Source: Edaphobacter lichenicola
GTDB taxonomy: Bacteria; Acidobacteriota; Terriglobia; Terriglobales; Acidobacteriaceae
Length of the DNA: 64,000 nt
Reading direction: 5' to 3'
NCBI RefSeq assembly: GCF_014201315.1
Contig: NZ_JACHDY010000003.1
Location: 186,001 to 250,000 of the forward strand
The notes beneath the pieces are model-generated. The model had not been told where the DNA came from. It made no database searches and saw only the letters and a program-made list of their open reading frames with translations. Of this stretch, positions 15,433 through 24,465 are shown one piece after another. The position numbers were made by a program, and so were the translations under genes. Positions within the stretch are counted from its first letter, which is position 1; each line of letters begins with the position of its first letter.

Positions 15433-16617
15433 CTAGTGGTGCTGCAGGGGGCCCAGGCGAACCAGGACTCCGCCGGGGTTGATACGATAGCGCTCGCCGC
15501 GGTAGATGATCTCTCGTCCAAAGTAGCTGGCGGCCCAGCTGTAGAAGCCGAGGAGATCGCAGAGGGGGTAGAGCCAGAAGAAGATGAGCGAGAGCTTGTC
15601 GCGCATGATGACGAAGCCGATAAGCAGGGCCTGGAGCCAGCGATTGGCGAGCGCGGCAAAGAGGAGCCAGAGGCCGAGGGTGGGCCGTCCGATGGCGAGG
15701 GCGGAGAGAAGGCCGAGGACGCCGAAGGGCATGGCGTAGGTGAGGCCGGTGCCGAGGTGTCCGGCGGGCCGGGTGCCGCGGGTATTTTTCATCCAGCTGA
15801 TCTGATGGTGCAATCCGGACAGGATGCTTCCGTAGTTGATGAAGTGATCGACGATGGCTGTGGAGAGGATTACTTTGTAGCCCTTCTCTGCGATGCGGTT
15901 GCCGAGCCAGAAGTCGTCGGCGAGCAGATCTCCCATGTCTTTGAGGCCGCCTATCTCGTCGATGAGGGCCTTTCGGGTGAGGAGCGTCGGCCCGAGTCCG
16001 AACTTGATGTCTTCGAGCAGATTTGCGGTGAGGACGCCGCTGGAGAACTCGACGGTCTGGGTGAGCGCAGTGAGGAGGGAGGTGCTTCGTCCCGGCTTGC
16101 CGCGGAAGGTGCAGGTGACCAGACCGACGGCGGGGTCGGCGAGAGGCTGCAGGATGTCGTGCAGGTAGGAGGGGCTGACGCGGACGTCGCTGTCGGAGAA
16201 GAGGATGATCTCGTGTTTGGCCGCATCGACCAGGAGCGCCATGGAGAAGGTCTTGGGGTTCTGCCAGAGCGGCTCGCCTGAGGCTATGAAGCGCGCCGGG
16301 ATGGATGGGAATCGGCGGGCTACCTCCTGAGCGCAGAGGATTCCTGGGTCGGACAGCGATCTGGCGCAGAAGATGAGTTCGAAGTCGGGATGGTTGAGCT
16401 TGAAGAAGCTTTCGAGATTTTGCTCGAGTCCCATTTCCTTGCCGTGTAGTGGCTTGAGGATGCTTACCGGAGGGGCGTAGCTGCCTTGATCGTTGCGGCG
16501 GGAGCGAAACTTCAGGCCGCCTATGAGGGCCAGAAGGAAAGATACTCCGGAGGTCAGGGTGCCGAGTATGCCGAGGATGAGGGCGACTCGGGCGATCAGG
16601 AGCAGGGTGGAGAGCAT
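15433..16617 (-). CDS. hpnI: HpnI-like glycosyltransferase (bacteriohopanetetrol glucosamine / ceramide-glucosyltransferase type)
   Basis: This 394-residue protein is a GT2/GT21-type enzyme: an N-terminal membrane span, PPVSILKPLHGKE for nucleotide-sugar binding, the DxD motif FSDSDVRV (D142 and D144), the acceptor motif DDFWLGNRIAEKGYK, then two or more C-terminal spans. HpnI adds N-acetylglucosamine to bacteriohopanetetrol in hopanoid synthesis. Ceramide glucosyltransferases share the same motifs, so the acceptor may differ. It ends a run of three same-strand glycosyltransferase genes, which suggests a shared envelope-lipid or polysaccharide role. The HpnK deacetylase and the hopanoid core genes are not in this window. 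Confidence 0.75.
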   Translation of the reverse strand: MLSTLLLIARVALILGILGTLTSGVSFLLALIGGLKFRSRRNDQGSYAPPVSILKPLHGKEMGLEQNLESFFKLNHPDFELIFCARSLSDPGILCAQEVARRFPSIPARFIASGEPLWQNPKTFSMALLVDAAKHEIILFSDSDVRVSPSYLHDILQPLADPAVGLVTCTFRGKPGRSTSLLTALTQTVEFSSGVLTANLLEDIKFGLGPTLLTRKALIDEIGGLKDMGDLLADDFWLGNRIAEKGYKVILSTAIVDHFINYGSILSGLHHQISWMKNTRGTRPAGHLGTGLTYAMPFGVLGLLSALAIGRPTLGLWLLFAALANRWLQALLIGFVIMRDKLSLIFFWLYPLCDLLGFYSWAASYFGREIIYRGERYRINPGGVLVRLGPLQHH

Positions 16618-16707
16618 GGCTTTTGTAAGGATATCGGCTCGTGTCCTGTTGTGCCACTGCGGGGGATTCGCGGCGCATGGCCTTATGGGGTTTTGTTGGA
16701 GGAACAG

Positions 16708-18807
16708 TTATCGGTTGGAGAGGATAAATTTACCGCCCTCTGTCGCGAGGAGATGAACGGGGGCGAAGCGTGCGAGGTCGGCGGCGCGTTGTTTGCTGAA
16801 GGTGAGGAGGAAGATGCGCTGGGGGCCTGGCCAGGCCTGGCGGAGACTGTCGTCGGTGCCGAAGATGGGGGGAGCGTCGGGCCAGAAGGAGCCGTACCAG
16901 GGGCCATAGATGCGCCCGTTGACGAGACCTGCCTGCTGGCCGGTGTAGAAGAGGAGGGAGGAGCCGGAGGAGAGCCAGCCGTCGATGATGACGCGGTCGC
17001 CGGGGTGGAGTTGCTGTTTGACGGTGAGGGCGAGGTTCTTCGATCCGAGGACGGGGTAGAAGCGGACGAGGCCCTCGTGAGCGGCGAGGAGGGAGACGGT
17101 CATGGCGGTGGCCAGGACGAGATTTGCGGCGTAGGTGAAGGAGCGGCGGCGCAGGAGATAGCTGACGAGGCCGACGCCAAGCATGCTGAGGGCAACGGCG
17201 GTGAGAGGGCCGCGGAAGAGTCCCATGGCGTCTCCGGTGAGGTCGAAGAGGTGGCCGAGGGAGAGGTTGTAGAAGTCGGGGTTGGAGTTGAGCAGAGATG
17301 CTAGGTCGGTGCCGGGGGCGGGGTGCGGTGCGGTGAGTGCGAAGTAGGCGCAGACCATCGCGATGGCGGTGGAGAGGGGGAGGAGGAGGCAGAGATGCCA
17401 GCGGAGGGCGCTGCTGGCTGCTTCGAGTTTGGTGGAGGTGAGACTTTGAGACTGGTCGGCTCGAGCGAGGAGACCGCCGGCCATAAGGCACAGAGCGGGG
17501 ATCGCGGGGATCGAGTAGTACTCCTGGCGGCTGGAGAGGGAGAAGAAGCCCATGACGAGGAGGCTCCAGAGAAGAAGGCAGAGCGATGCTTCGTGCTCGC
17601 GTGCGCGGGGGAGGGCGCTTGTGGCGATGCTGGAGGTGCGGTGGCGGAGGGTTCGGATGTGGTCGGCGATGGCTCCGGGGAGGAAGACGGTCCAGGGCAT
17701 GATCCAGATGGCGAGGTAGATCCAGAAGAGCAGGACGGGGGTTTGACCGTAATCGTGGGGGATGCGTTTGGAGAGGAAGCGGGCGATGTGCTCGTTGTAG
17801 AGATAGAACCAGGCCCAGCCTGCTTTGGCGGGGAGACCGAGACCTGGGGGCATGGAGATGGCTGGGTTTCGGAGGGCGGCGAGGATATGCCAGGGGGCGG
17901 CTATGGCCAGGAAGACCAGGGTGCTGGGGATGAGGTGGAGCTTCGGGAGGAGGTGGAGTTGTCTGGTGATGGCAAGGTAGAGGAGGACGAAGGCTATGGG
18001 GAAGACCAGGCCTATGAGTCCTTTGGTCAGGACGTTTAAGGCCATGACTGCGGCGAAGGCGAGGCAGGGGAGGAGAGCGGAGGAGCTTACATTCCCACCC
18101 TTTGCAAAGTGCGCGAAGGATGGGGCACCCGGGCTTTCGTGGCTGGGGGAGGAGAGCGGATCGCGCTGCCGCGCGATTACCCACTGATCGCGATGAGACT
18201 GCGATGAATGGGGCACCCGGTTTTGTGGCTTGGTTTGAGAGCGCAGGCGGTCGAGGGCTATGAGGAAGAGGTGGACGGCGAGGGTCATCCAGAGCGCGAT
18301 GAGGATGTCCGGGATGTAGAAGCGCGTGTAGAGGTAGGGGCCGATGCTGGTGGCGAGGGCGATGGCGGCGTAGAAGGCTCCGCGATCGGGTTTTTCGGCG
18401 GGAGAGACTGTTGCGAAGAGACGAATGCCAAGGGCGTAGACGGCGAGGAGAAGCACGAGGACGGCGAGAGCGAGTGGGAGGCGGGCGGCCCAGTCGTGAA
18501 TGCCGAAGAGGCGCATGGAGCCGGCGGCCATCCAGTACATGAGGGGAGGCTTGTCGAAGAAACGAACGCCGTCGATGTAGGGGGTGACGTAGTCGTGGCG
18601 CTGGAGCATCTCGCGGGCGATCTCGATGTAGATGGAGTCGACGTCGTCGAGGAGGCCGGGGGTGAAGAGGCCGCCGATCTGGAGGATGAGCCAGAGAAAG
18701 AAGATGACAGCGAGGGAGACGGGATTCCAAGGGCGGCGCGATGTGGCGTTTTGGGGAGAGGTCTCGTGCACTGGGGTTTCTTCGTCGAGTTTTAGTTGGT
18801 TCTGCAT
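16708..18807 (-). CDS. GT39/ArnT-like membrane glycosyltransferase (downstream paralogue)
   Basis: From ATG at 18807 the protein has 699 residues. After a hydrophilic N-terminus comes the first span and then the loop DDVDSIYIEIAREML with VRFFDKPPLMYW, the acidic and KPPL.YW motifs of ArnT/PMT-like (GT-C) enzymes that transfer sugars from polyprenyl phosphates. About 11-12 spans follow, with a C-terminal periplasmic domain containing DRVIIDGWLSSGSS. Residues about 196-240 are a hydrophilic insert encoded by element A. The frame stays open upstream through the neighbouring gene's region, but that extension is antisense-like and not part of this protein. It shares order and motifs with its upstream neighbour. 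Confidence 0.82.
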   Translation of the reverse strand: MQNQLKLDEETPVHETSPQNATSRRPWNPVSLAVIFFLWLILQIGGLFTPGLLDDVDSIYIEIAREMLQRHDYVTPYIDGVRFFDKPPLMYWMAAGSMRLFGIHDWAARLPLALAVLVLLLAVYALGIRLFATVSPAEKPDRGAFYAAIALATSIGPYLYTRFYIPDILIALWMTLAVHLFLIALDRLRSQTKPQNRVPHSSQSHRDQWVIARQRDPLSSPSHESPGAPSFAHFAKGGNVSSSALLPCLAFAAVMALNVLTKGLIGLVFPIAFVLLYLAITRQLHLLPKLHLIPSTLVFLAIAAPWHILAALRNPAISMPPGLGLPAKAGWAWFYLYNEHIARFLSKRIPHDYGQTPVLLFWIYLAIWIMPWTVFLPGAIADHIRTLRHRTSSIATSALPRAREHEASLCLLLWSLLVMGFFSLSSRQEYYSIPAIPALCLMAGGLLARADQSQSLTSTKLEAASSALRWHLCLLLPLSTAIAMVCAYFALTAPHPAPGTDLASLLNSNPDFYNLSLGHLFDLTGDAMGLFRGPLTAVALSMLGVGLVSYLLRRRSFTYAANLVLATAMTVSLLAAHEGLVRFYPVLGSKNLALTVKQQLHPGDRVIIDGWLSSGSSLLFYTGQQAGLVNGRIYGPWYGSFWPDAPPIFGTDDSLRQAWPGPQRIFLLTFSKQRAADLARFAPVHLLATEGGKFILSNR
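18090..18220 (+). repeat. Element A, copy 2 (in frame, inside a GT39 gene)
   Basis: The main element at 18154-18220 opens GAGCGGATCGCGCTGCCGCG, has ATTACCCAC in the middle and ends ATGAATGGGGCACCCGG. A partial second unit at 18090-18132 has ATTCCCACCCTTTGC and again ends ATGGGGCACCCGG. The gene reads through both on the minus strand with no stop, adding GAPSFAHFAKGGN-type peptide. Confidence 0.85.
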
Positions 18808-18884
18808 GTTCGGTTTATGGCTTTCGCCAGGTATCCCGGGGATGCGATCGATCTGCGATAAGGAAGTTTCCTCGTTGGTTCGGA

Positions 18885-21005
18885 TCAGGGAGTCCTGCCT
18901 GGGTTGTCCAAGGGACGGTCGGTGAAGAGCGCTTTGCCGGAGCTTTCGAAGAGGAGGACTTTGTGGTTGCCCAGGAGTTGGTCGACGGCGTCGCGTCTCT
19001 CCAGGGGGACGAAGAGAAGTTTGCGTTCGCCCTGGCCCCAGATCGTCAGGAGATCCTCTGGGGTGAGGAAGACAGGAGGCGCGTCGGGGAAGGTGCCGCC
19101 GAAGAGCATGGAGGAGGAGCGGCCATTGACGAGATAGACCTGACGGCCGAGGTAGAAGGTGATGGAGGAGCCGTAGGACTGATCGCCGTAGAAGATGACT
19201 TTGTTGTCGCGGGAGATGGAGTGGTCGGTTTCGAGCTGCTGGATGGTGTCGGCGAAGCTCTTTGAAGAGAGCATGGGGGCGAAGCGGGCGAAGGCGATGT
19301 GGGCTGCGATGAAGAAGGTGGCCGCGGTGAGGGCTACGGCTACGGTTGCCGCGAGGTGACGGCGCTGGGAGCGAAGAAGCCACGCGATGGCAGGACCGAT
19401 GAGGAAGGCGATGGCGGCCAGGGTTGCGGGAAGGCGCAGGGCTGCGAAGCTGGGGCCGGTGAGATCGAAGATGCCGGACATGGAGAGGGTGTAGTCGCCG
19501 ACGCCGCGATGGGCGAGGAGATCCCCGATGTCGGGAACGAAGGGGAGGTGGCGGGAGGTCCAGAGGCCGTAGAGGAGGGTGATGGCAATGGCGACGCCGA
19601 GGACGGTGAAGGTGGCGTGGCCAACGGTGATCCAGCGGCGGGAGCCTGAGTCGGTGGAGTAGATCTGCTCGGCGTGCGCGAGGGCGACGGCGAGGAGGAG
19701 GATCATGGAGAGGTAGGTGGGGAAGGTGTAGTACTCCTGGTTGGTGGAGACAGAGAAGAAGACCAGGACGAGCGAGGCGAAGATGCTGAGAAGGAGCGTG
19801 CTGCGTTGGGCGAGGGTGTTGACGCGGAGCAGCGGGCTGCCGGAGGGAGAGTTCGATTGGCGGCGGCGAAGACCGTGGAGCAGGAAGAGGATGAGCGCTA
19901 AAAAGAGCGTGAAGATGTAGGGGATTTTGAAGGCGTTTTGCAGGATAAGGCCGACTACGACGACTGCGTAGGGCTGCCAGTAGAAGGTTCTTGCTTCGTC
20001 GACTGGTGCGGGGTTCGAGGCTCGGTAGCGCTGGAAGGCGAGGTAGGCCTGGCGGCAGAGGGTTCCGCAGAAGAGCGACCAGGGGAAGAGCCAGACGAGA
20101 TGAAGGCTCCAGAAGAGGTAGCCGGGGAGTTTGTTGTAGTCCTTGGGGTAGCGGCGGCCGAGGAAACGGAGGACGTGCTCGTTGATGAAGTAGAACCAGA
20201 AGAAGCCGTGGCCGTTCATGCCTCCCGTGTTGCGCAGGCCGGCGAGGATGTGCCAGGGAGCCGCGATGATGAGGAAGAGCAGGATGCCGGTGAAGGGCTT
20301 GAGGCTGCGCCAGTTTTTGTATTCGCCGCTGAGAGCGAGGTAGACGATGGCTGCGCCGAAGAAAAAGACCAGGGCTACGAGTCCTTTGGTGAGGACGGCG
20401 AGAGCGAGGGCCGTCCACATGGCGTAGGCGTAGGTGACTGTCGAAAGGGATGCGGGGGACTTTGCACTCTGTGTTGTGGTTGAGGTAAGGGATCGGAGGA
20501 GGCAGAAGAGGGCGATGGCGAGGAAGAAGGAGAGCAGGACTTCGGGAATGTAGTAGCGAGTGAAGAGGAAGACGCCGACGGTAGTGAGGGTTGCGAGGCC
20601 GGTGTAGAAGGCGGTGCGGGCGTTGAAGGCTCGATAGGCCCAGTAGTAGCCGAGCAGTGCCAGGAGAAGGACGCCGATGGCCTGAGGGAGATGCGCAGCA
20701 AAGCTGTTGTAGCCGAAGAGGCGAAAGCTGAGGGCACCGAGCCAGTAGGGGAGCGGCGCCTTTTCGAGGTAGCGGATGCCGTCGACGCGGAGGGTGACGA
20801 GGTCGCCGGAGAGGGCCATGTGACGGGCTGCGCTGGCGTGGGTGGCGTCGGCGTCGTCGAGCAGCGGGGGAGTGAAGAGGGCGGCGAAGAAGATGATGAG
20901 CCAGAGGCCGGTGAGAACGAGGAGGGCCGTGGAGCGACGGGGGGTGCAGGAGTCGAGGGACGCCTTGGTGTCGGCGGTTGTTTCCAGTAAGGTTTCTTTG
21001 ATCAT
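18885..21005 (-). CDS. GT39/ArnT-like membrane glycosyltransferase (upstream paralogue)
   Basis: Starting at MIKETLLETT (ATG at 21005) the protein has 706 residues. It repeats the plan of the next gene: a span, the acidic loop DDADATHASAARHMA, then IRYLEKAPLPYWLG, about a dozen spans with IIAAPWHILAGLRN and FFWFYFINEHVLRFLGRRYP, and a soluble C-terminus (VIFYGDQSYGSSITFYLGR). The pair is clearly a tandem duplication, diverged well beyond allelic level. Polyprenyl-phosphate-linked sugars are the likely donors; acceptors could be lipid A, a hopanoid or a polymer. It starts 133 bases from the divergent ppx gene. Confidence 0.82.
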   Translation of the reverse strand: MIKETLLETTADTKASLDSCTPRRSTALLVLTGLWLIIFFAALFTPPLLDDADATHASAARHMALSGDLVTLRVDGIRYLEKAPLPYWLGALSFRLFGYNSFAAHLPQAIGVLLLALLGYYWAYRAFNARTAFYTGLATLTTVGVFLFTRYYIPEVLLSFFLAIALFCLLRSLTSTTTQSAKSPASLSTVTYAYAMWTALALAVLTKGLVALVFFFGAAIVYLALSGEYKNWRSLKPFTGILLFLIIAAPWHILAGLRNTGGMNGHGFFWFYFINEHVLRFLGRRYPKDYNKLPGYLFWSLHLVWLFPWSLFCGTLCRQAYLAFQRYRASNPAPVDEARTFYWQPYAVVVVGLILQNAFKIPYIFTLFLALILFLLHGLRRRQSNSPSGSPLLRVNTLAQRSTLLLSIFASLVLVFFSVSTNQEYYTFPTYLSMILLLAVALAHAEQIYSTDSGSRRWITVGHATFTVLGVAIAITLLYGLWTSRHLPFVPDIGDLLAHRGVGDYTLSMSGIFDLTGPSFAALRLPATLAAIAFLIGPAIAWLLRSQRRHLAATVAVALTAATFFIAAHIAFARFAPMLSSKSFADTIQQLETDHSISRDNKVIFYGDQSYGSSITFYLGRQVYLVNGRSSSMLFGGTFPDAPPVFLTPEDLLTIWGQGERKLLFVPLERRDAVDQLLGNHKVLLFESSGKALFTDRPLDNPGRTP

Positions 21006-21138
21006 GATTTGGGTGCTCTCTAAGCATAAATGGCGGAGAGGGCATGTGCCCGGCGTCGAGGAGCGGATTCGGAGAATCGGCTGCGGGATGTAATCTGCTG
21101 ATGGTGGGATTTTTGCTCCCTGAGGTGATTTCAGAACC

Positions 21139-22701
21139 ATGCCTACGTTTGCCGCGATCGATATTGGGTCGAACTCTTGCCGATTGAAGATTGCTACTGT
21201 TCAGATGCATCGATTGAAGACTCTGCACGAGGACCGCGAAGTGACGCGGCTGGGGGAGAGTGTCTTTCAGACAGGAGTGATCTCTCCTGAAGCCATGGCG
21301 TCGACGATTCGCGCGCTGAAGCGCTTCCATAAAGCGGTGCAGCTGCATGTGGTGGATAAGGTTCGTGTGGTGGCGACGAGTGCGATGCGGGATGCGCGCA
21401 ATGCCGCGGCGTTTACAGAGTGGGTGAAGGCGACGACGGGATGGAATGTTGAGGTGATCTCGGGGCTCGAAGAAGGGCGGCTGATTCATCTGGGGGTGGT
21501 GACGCATGAGGTTGGGGCGCGGGGGCGGTGCTTGTTGATCGACCTGGGTGGCGGGAGCTGCGAGGTGACGCTGTCGGATGGCGGCCGGAACAAGTCGATG
21601 GTCAGTATGCCGCTTGGAGCGGTGAGGCTGCAGGAGGAGTTTCTGCGGACCGATCCTCCGTCGAAGGAGGATGTTGCGCGGTTGAAGCAGTTTATCGACC
21701 GCGAGTTGAAGCGGGCGGAGAAGAAGCTGGGGACGCCGAGGGTTGGGTTGGTGATTGCGACCTCGGGGACAGCGTCGGCGCTGGCGGAGGCGAGTGGGCA
21801 CGTTCGCAAGGGCAGGGTGGTGAAGAAGACGCTGGCGAAGAAGCGGCTGGAGCGCGTGGGTGCGCTGACTGCGGACACTCCTGATGTGCGAAGGCTGGCG
21901 GATCGGCTGGCGAAGATGAACAACGCCGAGCGGGAGGCGGTTCCGGGGATTGGGCCGCGGAGGTCGGAGATCATTATTGGCGGGTCGCTGGTGTATGCGA
22001 GCCTGCTGGAGAAGATGGGGTTGAAGGGCTTTCGCTACTCGCCGCTGGGGTTGCGGGATGGGATGCTGGCGCAGATGCTGGCGGAGGTGGATCTGCGGAC
22101 CTCAGTACACCAGAAGATCGAGAGCGAGCGGTGGGCTGGCGTGCTGGAGGTTTGCGAGAGGTACGGGATTGAGCAGCGGCAGGTGGAGCCGGTGAGGCAG
22201 CATGTGGTGGAGTTGTTCGACGCGCTGGCGCGGGTGCATGAGCTGCCGGAGGAGTACAGGCTGTGGCTTGAGGCGGCGGCGATGATGCAGGATGTCGGCA
22301 AGTTTATGAACCACCAGGGACACTATCGGCATACGCAGTACATCATTGCGAACTCGGAGATCTTTGGATTTTCGCCGGAGCAGCGAATGATCGTGAGCGC
22401 CGTTGCGCGGTACATGGGGAAGAGCCGGCCGGATGCGCTGGACCGGCCGATGCGGTGGATCCCTGTGGAAGAGCACATGAACGTGACGCGGGCTGTGGTT
22501 CTGCTGCGGCTGGCGGTGGCGTTGAATCAGGACCGGGCCAGCGCCGTGCTCCAGATGAAGACGCATGTGTACCCGAAGCGGGTACTGCTGGAGTTGGTGC
22601 CAGGTCGCGGCGGCGCGGAGCTGGAGGCGTGGTCGCTGAAGAAAGAGGCGGCTTACTTCCGCGAGGTCTTTCGGCGGGAGCTCTTCGTCGAGGTGGCGTA
22701 G
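21139..22701 (+). CDS. ppx: Ppx/GppA-family exopolyphosphatase
   Basis: The 520-residue protein has the actin-like ASKHA fold of exopolyphosphatases and pppGpp phosphohydrolases: AAIDIGSNSCRLKIA at the start, RVVATSAMRDARN, the catalytic ISGLEEGRLIHLGV region, LLIDLGGGSCEVTL and a C-terminal HD-like domain with QDVGKFMNHQGHYRHTQYII. It degrades polyphosphate or pppGpp, affecting stress and starvation signalling. A GAGGTGA site lies about 10 bases before the ATG. Its 3' end overlaps that of the convergent sixA by 49 bases. Confidence 0.92.
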   Translation: MPTFAAIDIGSNSCRLKIATVQMHRLKTLHEDREVTRLGESVFQTGVISPEAMASTIRALKRFHKAVQLHVVDKVRVVATSAMRDARNAAAFTEWVKATTGWNVEVISGLEEGRLIHLGVVTHEVGARGRCLLIDLGGGSCEVTLSDGGRNKSMVSMPLGAVRLQEEFLRTDPPSKEDVARLKQFIDRELKRAEKKLGTPRVGLVIATSGTASALAEASGHVRKGRVVKKTLAKKRLERVGALTADTPDVRRLADRLAKMNNAEREAVPGIGPRRSEIIIGGSLVYASLLEKMGLKGFRYSPLGLRDGMLAQMLAEVDLRTSVHQKIESERWAGVLEVCERYGIEQRQVEPVRQHVVELFDALARVHELPEEYRLWLEAAAMMQDVGKFMNHQGHYRHTQYIIANSEIFGFSPEQRMIVSAVARYMGKSRPDALDRPMRWIPVEEHMNVTRAVVLLRLAVALNQDRASAVLQMKTHVYPKRVLLELVPGRGGAELEAWSLKKEAAYFREVFRRELFVEVA

Positions 22702-23186
22702 AGGGCGCGGACGGTGCGAGGGTCCAGCAGGGCCTGCAGGGTCGCCGGGCCTCGGGTGAGGACGACGCGGGCGATGGAGCCTTTGCGGAGCCGGATCCTG
22801 GCTTCGGGGTTGGTGGCGGGCACGAGAAGAGATCCCAGGAAGGTGGAGAGGTTAGGGTTATGGCCGACTACGAGGATGTTTTCGTAGCTGGCGAACTCAC
22901 GCAGAAGCTTTTGGAAGTCTTTGACGGTGGCGGAGGGGGCAAGTGATTCGGATTGCAGGATCTGGGCCTCGTAGCCGGTCTCGGTGCCGATCAAGGCGGC
23001 GGTCTGGAGGCTGCGCTTGAGTGGGCTCGAGACGATGAGGTCGAACTGGATGTTCAGTGCGTTTAGCACGTAGGCGAGCTGTAGGCTGTGCTTCTTGCCC
23101 TCTTTGTCGAGGGGACGTTTGACATCGAGGAGTGGGTTTTTTCGACGAAGACCGGCGCTGGCGTGGCGAAGGATATACAAATTCAT
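22653..23186 (-). CDS. sixA: SixA-like phosphohistidine phosphatase (histidine phosphatase superfamily)
   Basis: The 177-residue protein opens MNLYILRHASAG, with the RH catalytic pair at residues 7-8, and later has SSPLKRSLQTA and VVGHNPNLSTFL, the second catalytic histidine motif. Short length and absence of other domains fit SixA, which removes phosphate from histidines of phosphotransfer proteins. The C-terminal tail (about residues 163-177) is very basic, rich in Lys, Arg, Ser and Thr, and its coding end overlaps the ppx gene on the other strand. Confidence 0.88.
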   Translation of the reverse strand: MNLYILRHASAGLRRKNPLLDVKRPLDKEGKKHSLQLAYVLNALNIQFDLIVSSPLKRSLQTAALIGTETGYEAQILQSESLAPSATVKDFQKLLREFASYENILVVGHNPNLSTFLGSLLVPATNPEARIRLRKGSIARVVLTRGPATLQALLDPRTVRALYATSTKSSRRKTSRK

Positions 23187-23259
23187 AATCTATTCACATT
23201 TTACCGCAGGGTTGTTTCTGGAAGATGGCCGGGCGGTGAAGGTGTGGTGAGATGCCATG

Positions 23260-24384
23260 CTACTGCGGTGGTTTGGTTGGATCGTGATGGAAGACTCCCG
23301 GGTCGGGTTCGTCCAGTGAAGGGGAGGGCGGTTCCGGGTTTGGGATGGGGTCAAGGGTTTGGGCAAGGGGTTGGGATGGCTGCCGAGTTTCGTGGGTCGG
23401 GATGGGCGTCGGGGATGGGATGGGTTGACTGGGGTGCAGCGGGGCTATGGGATTTACCTTGCCTACGACGGGAACGATCGGCAGGGTGGCAGGGTGGAAG
23501 AGGGGGTTTTGGAGGGCGAGGGAGGTTTCGGCTCCGCGCTGCCAGAAACGGGTGAAGAGGAGGAGGAAGAGTCCTAGCTGGGCTAGCACGACGGTGGGCC
23601 AGACTCTCGGCTGCGCGAGCATGTGCATGGAGGTACGAGCGGTGAGGATGACGGTGGCCGCTCCGAGAAGGGTGAGGAAGAGAAAGATCGGCCAGGCTTG
23701 AGAGAAGTTGGCGCGGAGGGTTCGCCAGGCGGGGGCGAGGGCGCGACGCACGCGGCGGTCGGGCTTACGGTTATGTCGCAGGTGTTGACCTAGCTGGACG
23801 GTGTAGACCTCGACGAGATCGAAGTAGAGACGCAGGATGGAGGCTACGAGGAAGATAAGAACGTAACCGACTAAGGTCGCTAAGAAGGCGTGGCGTCCGA
23901 CAGCGTGCTTATCCACGTGTTCGGCCCACTTGCCCTGAAGAAATACGAGAGGGCCAAGGATGAGCGCCGAGATGAGGACGGTAAGGAGGGTGATGCGGAC
24001 GAATCTCCAGAAGTGGAGCAGGCCTTGGTGGAGGAGAGTGCTGAGGCGGGCAGGAGTTTTGGTCTGGTAGCAGAAGAGCGTTCCCGGGATTAGCAGGAAA
24101 TAGACGAGCAGGTAGAGGGGGATGGACGAAAACGATCCGGTGGTGCCGCCGGAGGGGCCGTCGTGCAGGCGGAGTACAGCTTCAGCTGCCGGGCCGAGGT
24201 CGAAGCCGCCTACGAGTCTTTGTGCGGCGAGCGAGTGATCCATGATTGCGCTGAGCTGGCTATGAAGACGAACCGTGAAGACCAGTGCGAGGGCAAGGTT
24301 GAAGATGTAGGCCCAGAGAACCGCAGGGAATCGGCGTAGGGTGAGGAAGAGGCCGTGAAGGAAGATGTTGCGACGTTCGATCAT
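23260..24384 (-). CDS. Hypothetical polytopic membrane protein
   Basis: This 374-residue protein has about six hydrophobic segments: residues about 15-40, 88-105, 130-150, 165-190, 235-255 and 262-282. A hydrophilic loop with RKPDRRVRRALAPAWRTLRANF lies between spans 4 and 5, and a long proline-rich C-terminal tail (from about residue 300, PSQPIPSPTPIPTHE and onward) is probably cytoplasmic and disordered. I do not recognise a family. It lies downstream of the M1 peptidase gene on the same strand with a 81-base gap, so they may be linked. Confidence 0.7.
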   Translation of the reverse strand: MIERRNIFLHGLFLTLRRFPAVLWAYIFNLALALVFTVRLHSQLSAIMDHSLAAQRLVGGFDLGPAAEAVLRLHDGPSGGTTGSFSSIPLYLLVYFLLIPGTLFCYQTKTPARLSTLLHQGLLHFWRFVRITLLTVLISALILGPLVFLQGKWAEHVDKHAVGRHAFLATLVGYVLIFLVASILRLYFDLVEVYTVQLGQHLRHNRKPDRRVRRALAPAWRTLRANFSQAWPIFLFLTLLGAATVILTARTSMHMLAQPRVWPTVVLAQLGLFLLLFTRFWQRGAETSLALQNPLFHPATLPIVPVVGKVNPIAPLHPSQPIPSPTPIPTHETRQPSQPLAQTLDPIPNPEPPSPSLDEPDPGVFHHDPTKPPQ

Positions 24385-24465
24385 GTAAGGAACTCCGGAT
24401 TTGTTACTGCGGGCCTTCAGGGTTGGTCAGACGATCAATTTAAAAACCAGCGCTCGCACGATCCT

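Noticed and set aside
16708..21801. A 5.1-kb open frame on the minus strand running across both GT39 genes
   Set aside because: Only the part from 18807 downstream encodes recognisable protein. The upstream part is in an alternative frame of the neighbouring GT39 gene and has an Arg/Pro/His-rich, unnatural composition caused by high GC3.
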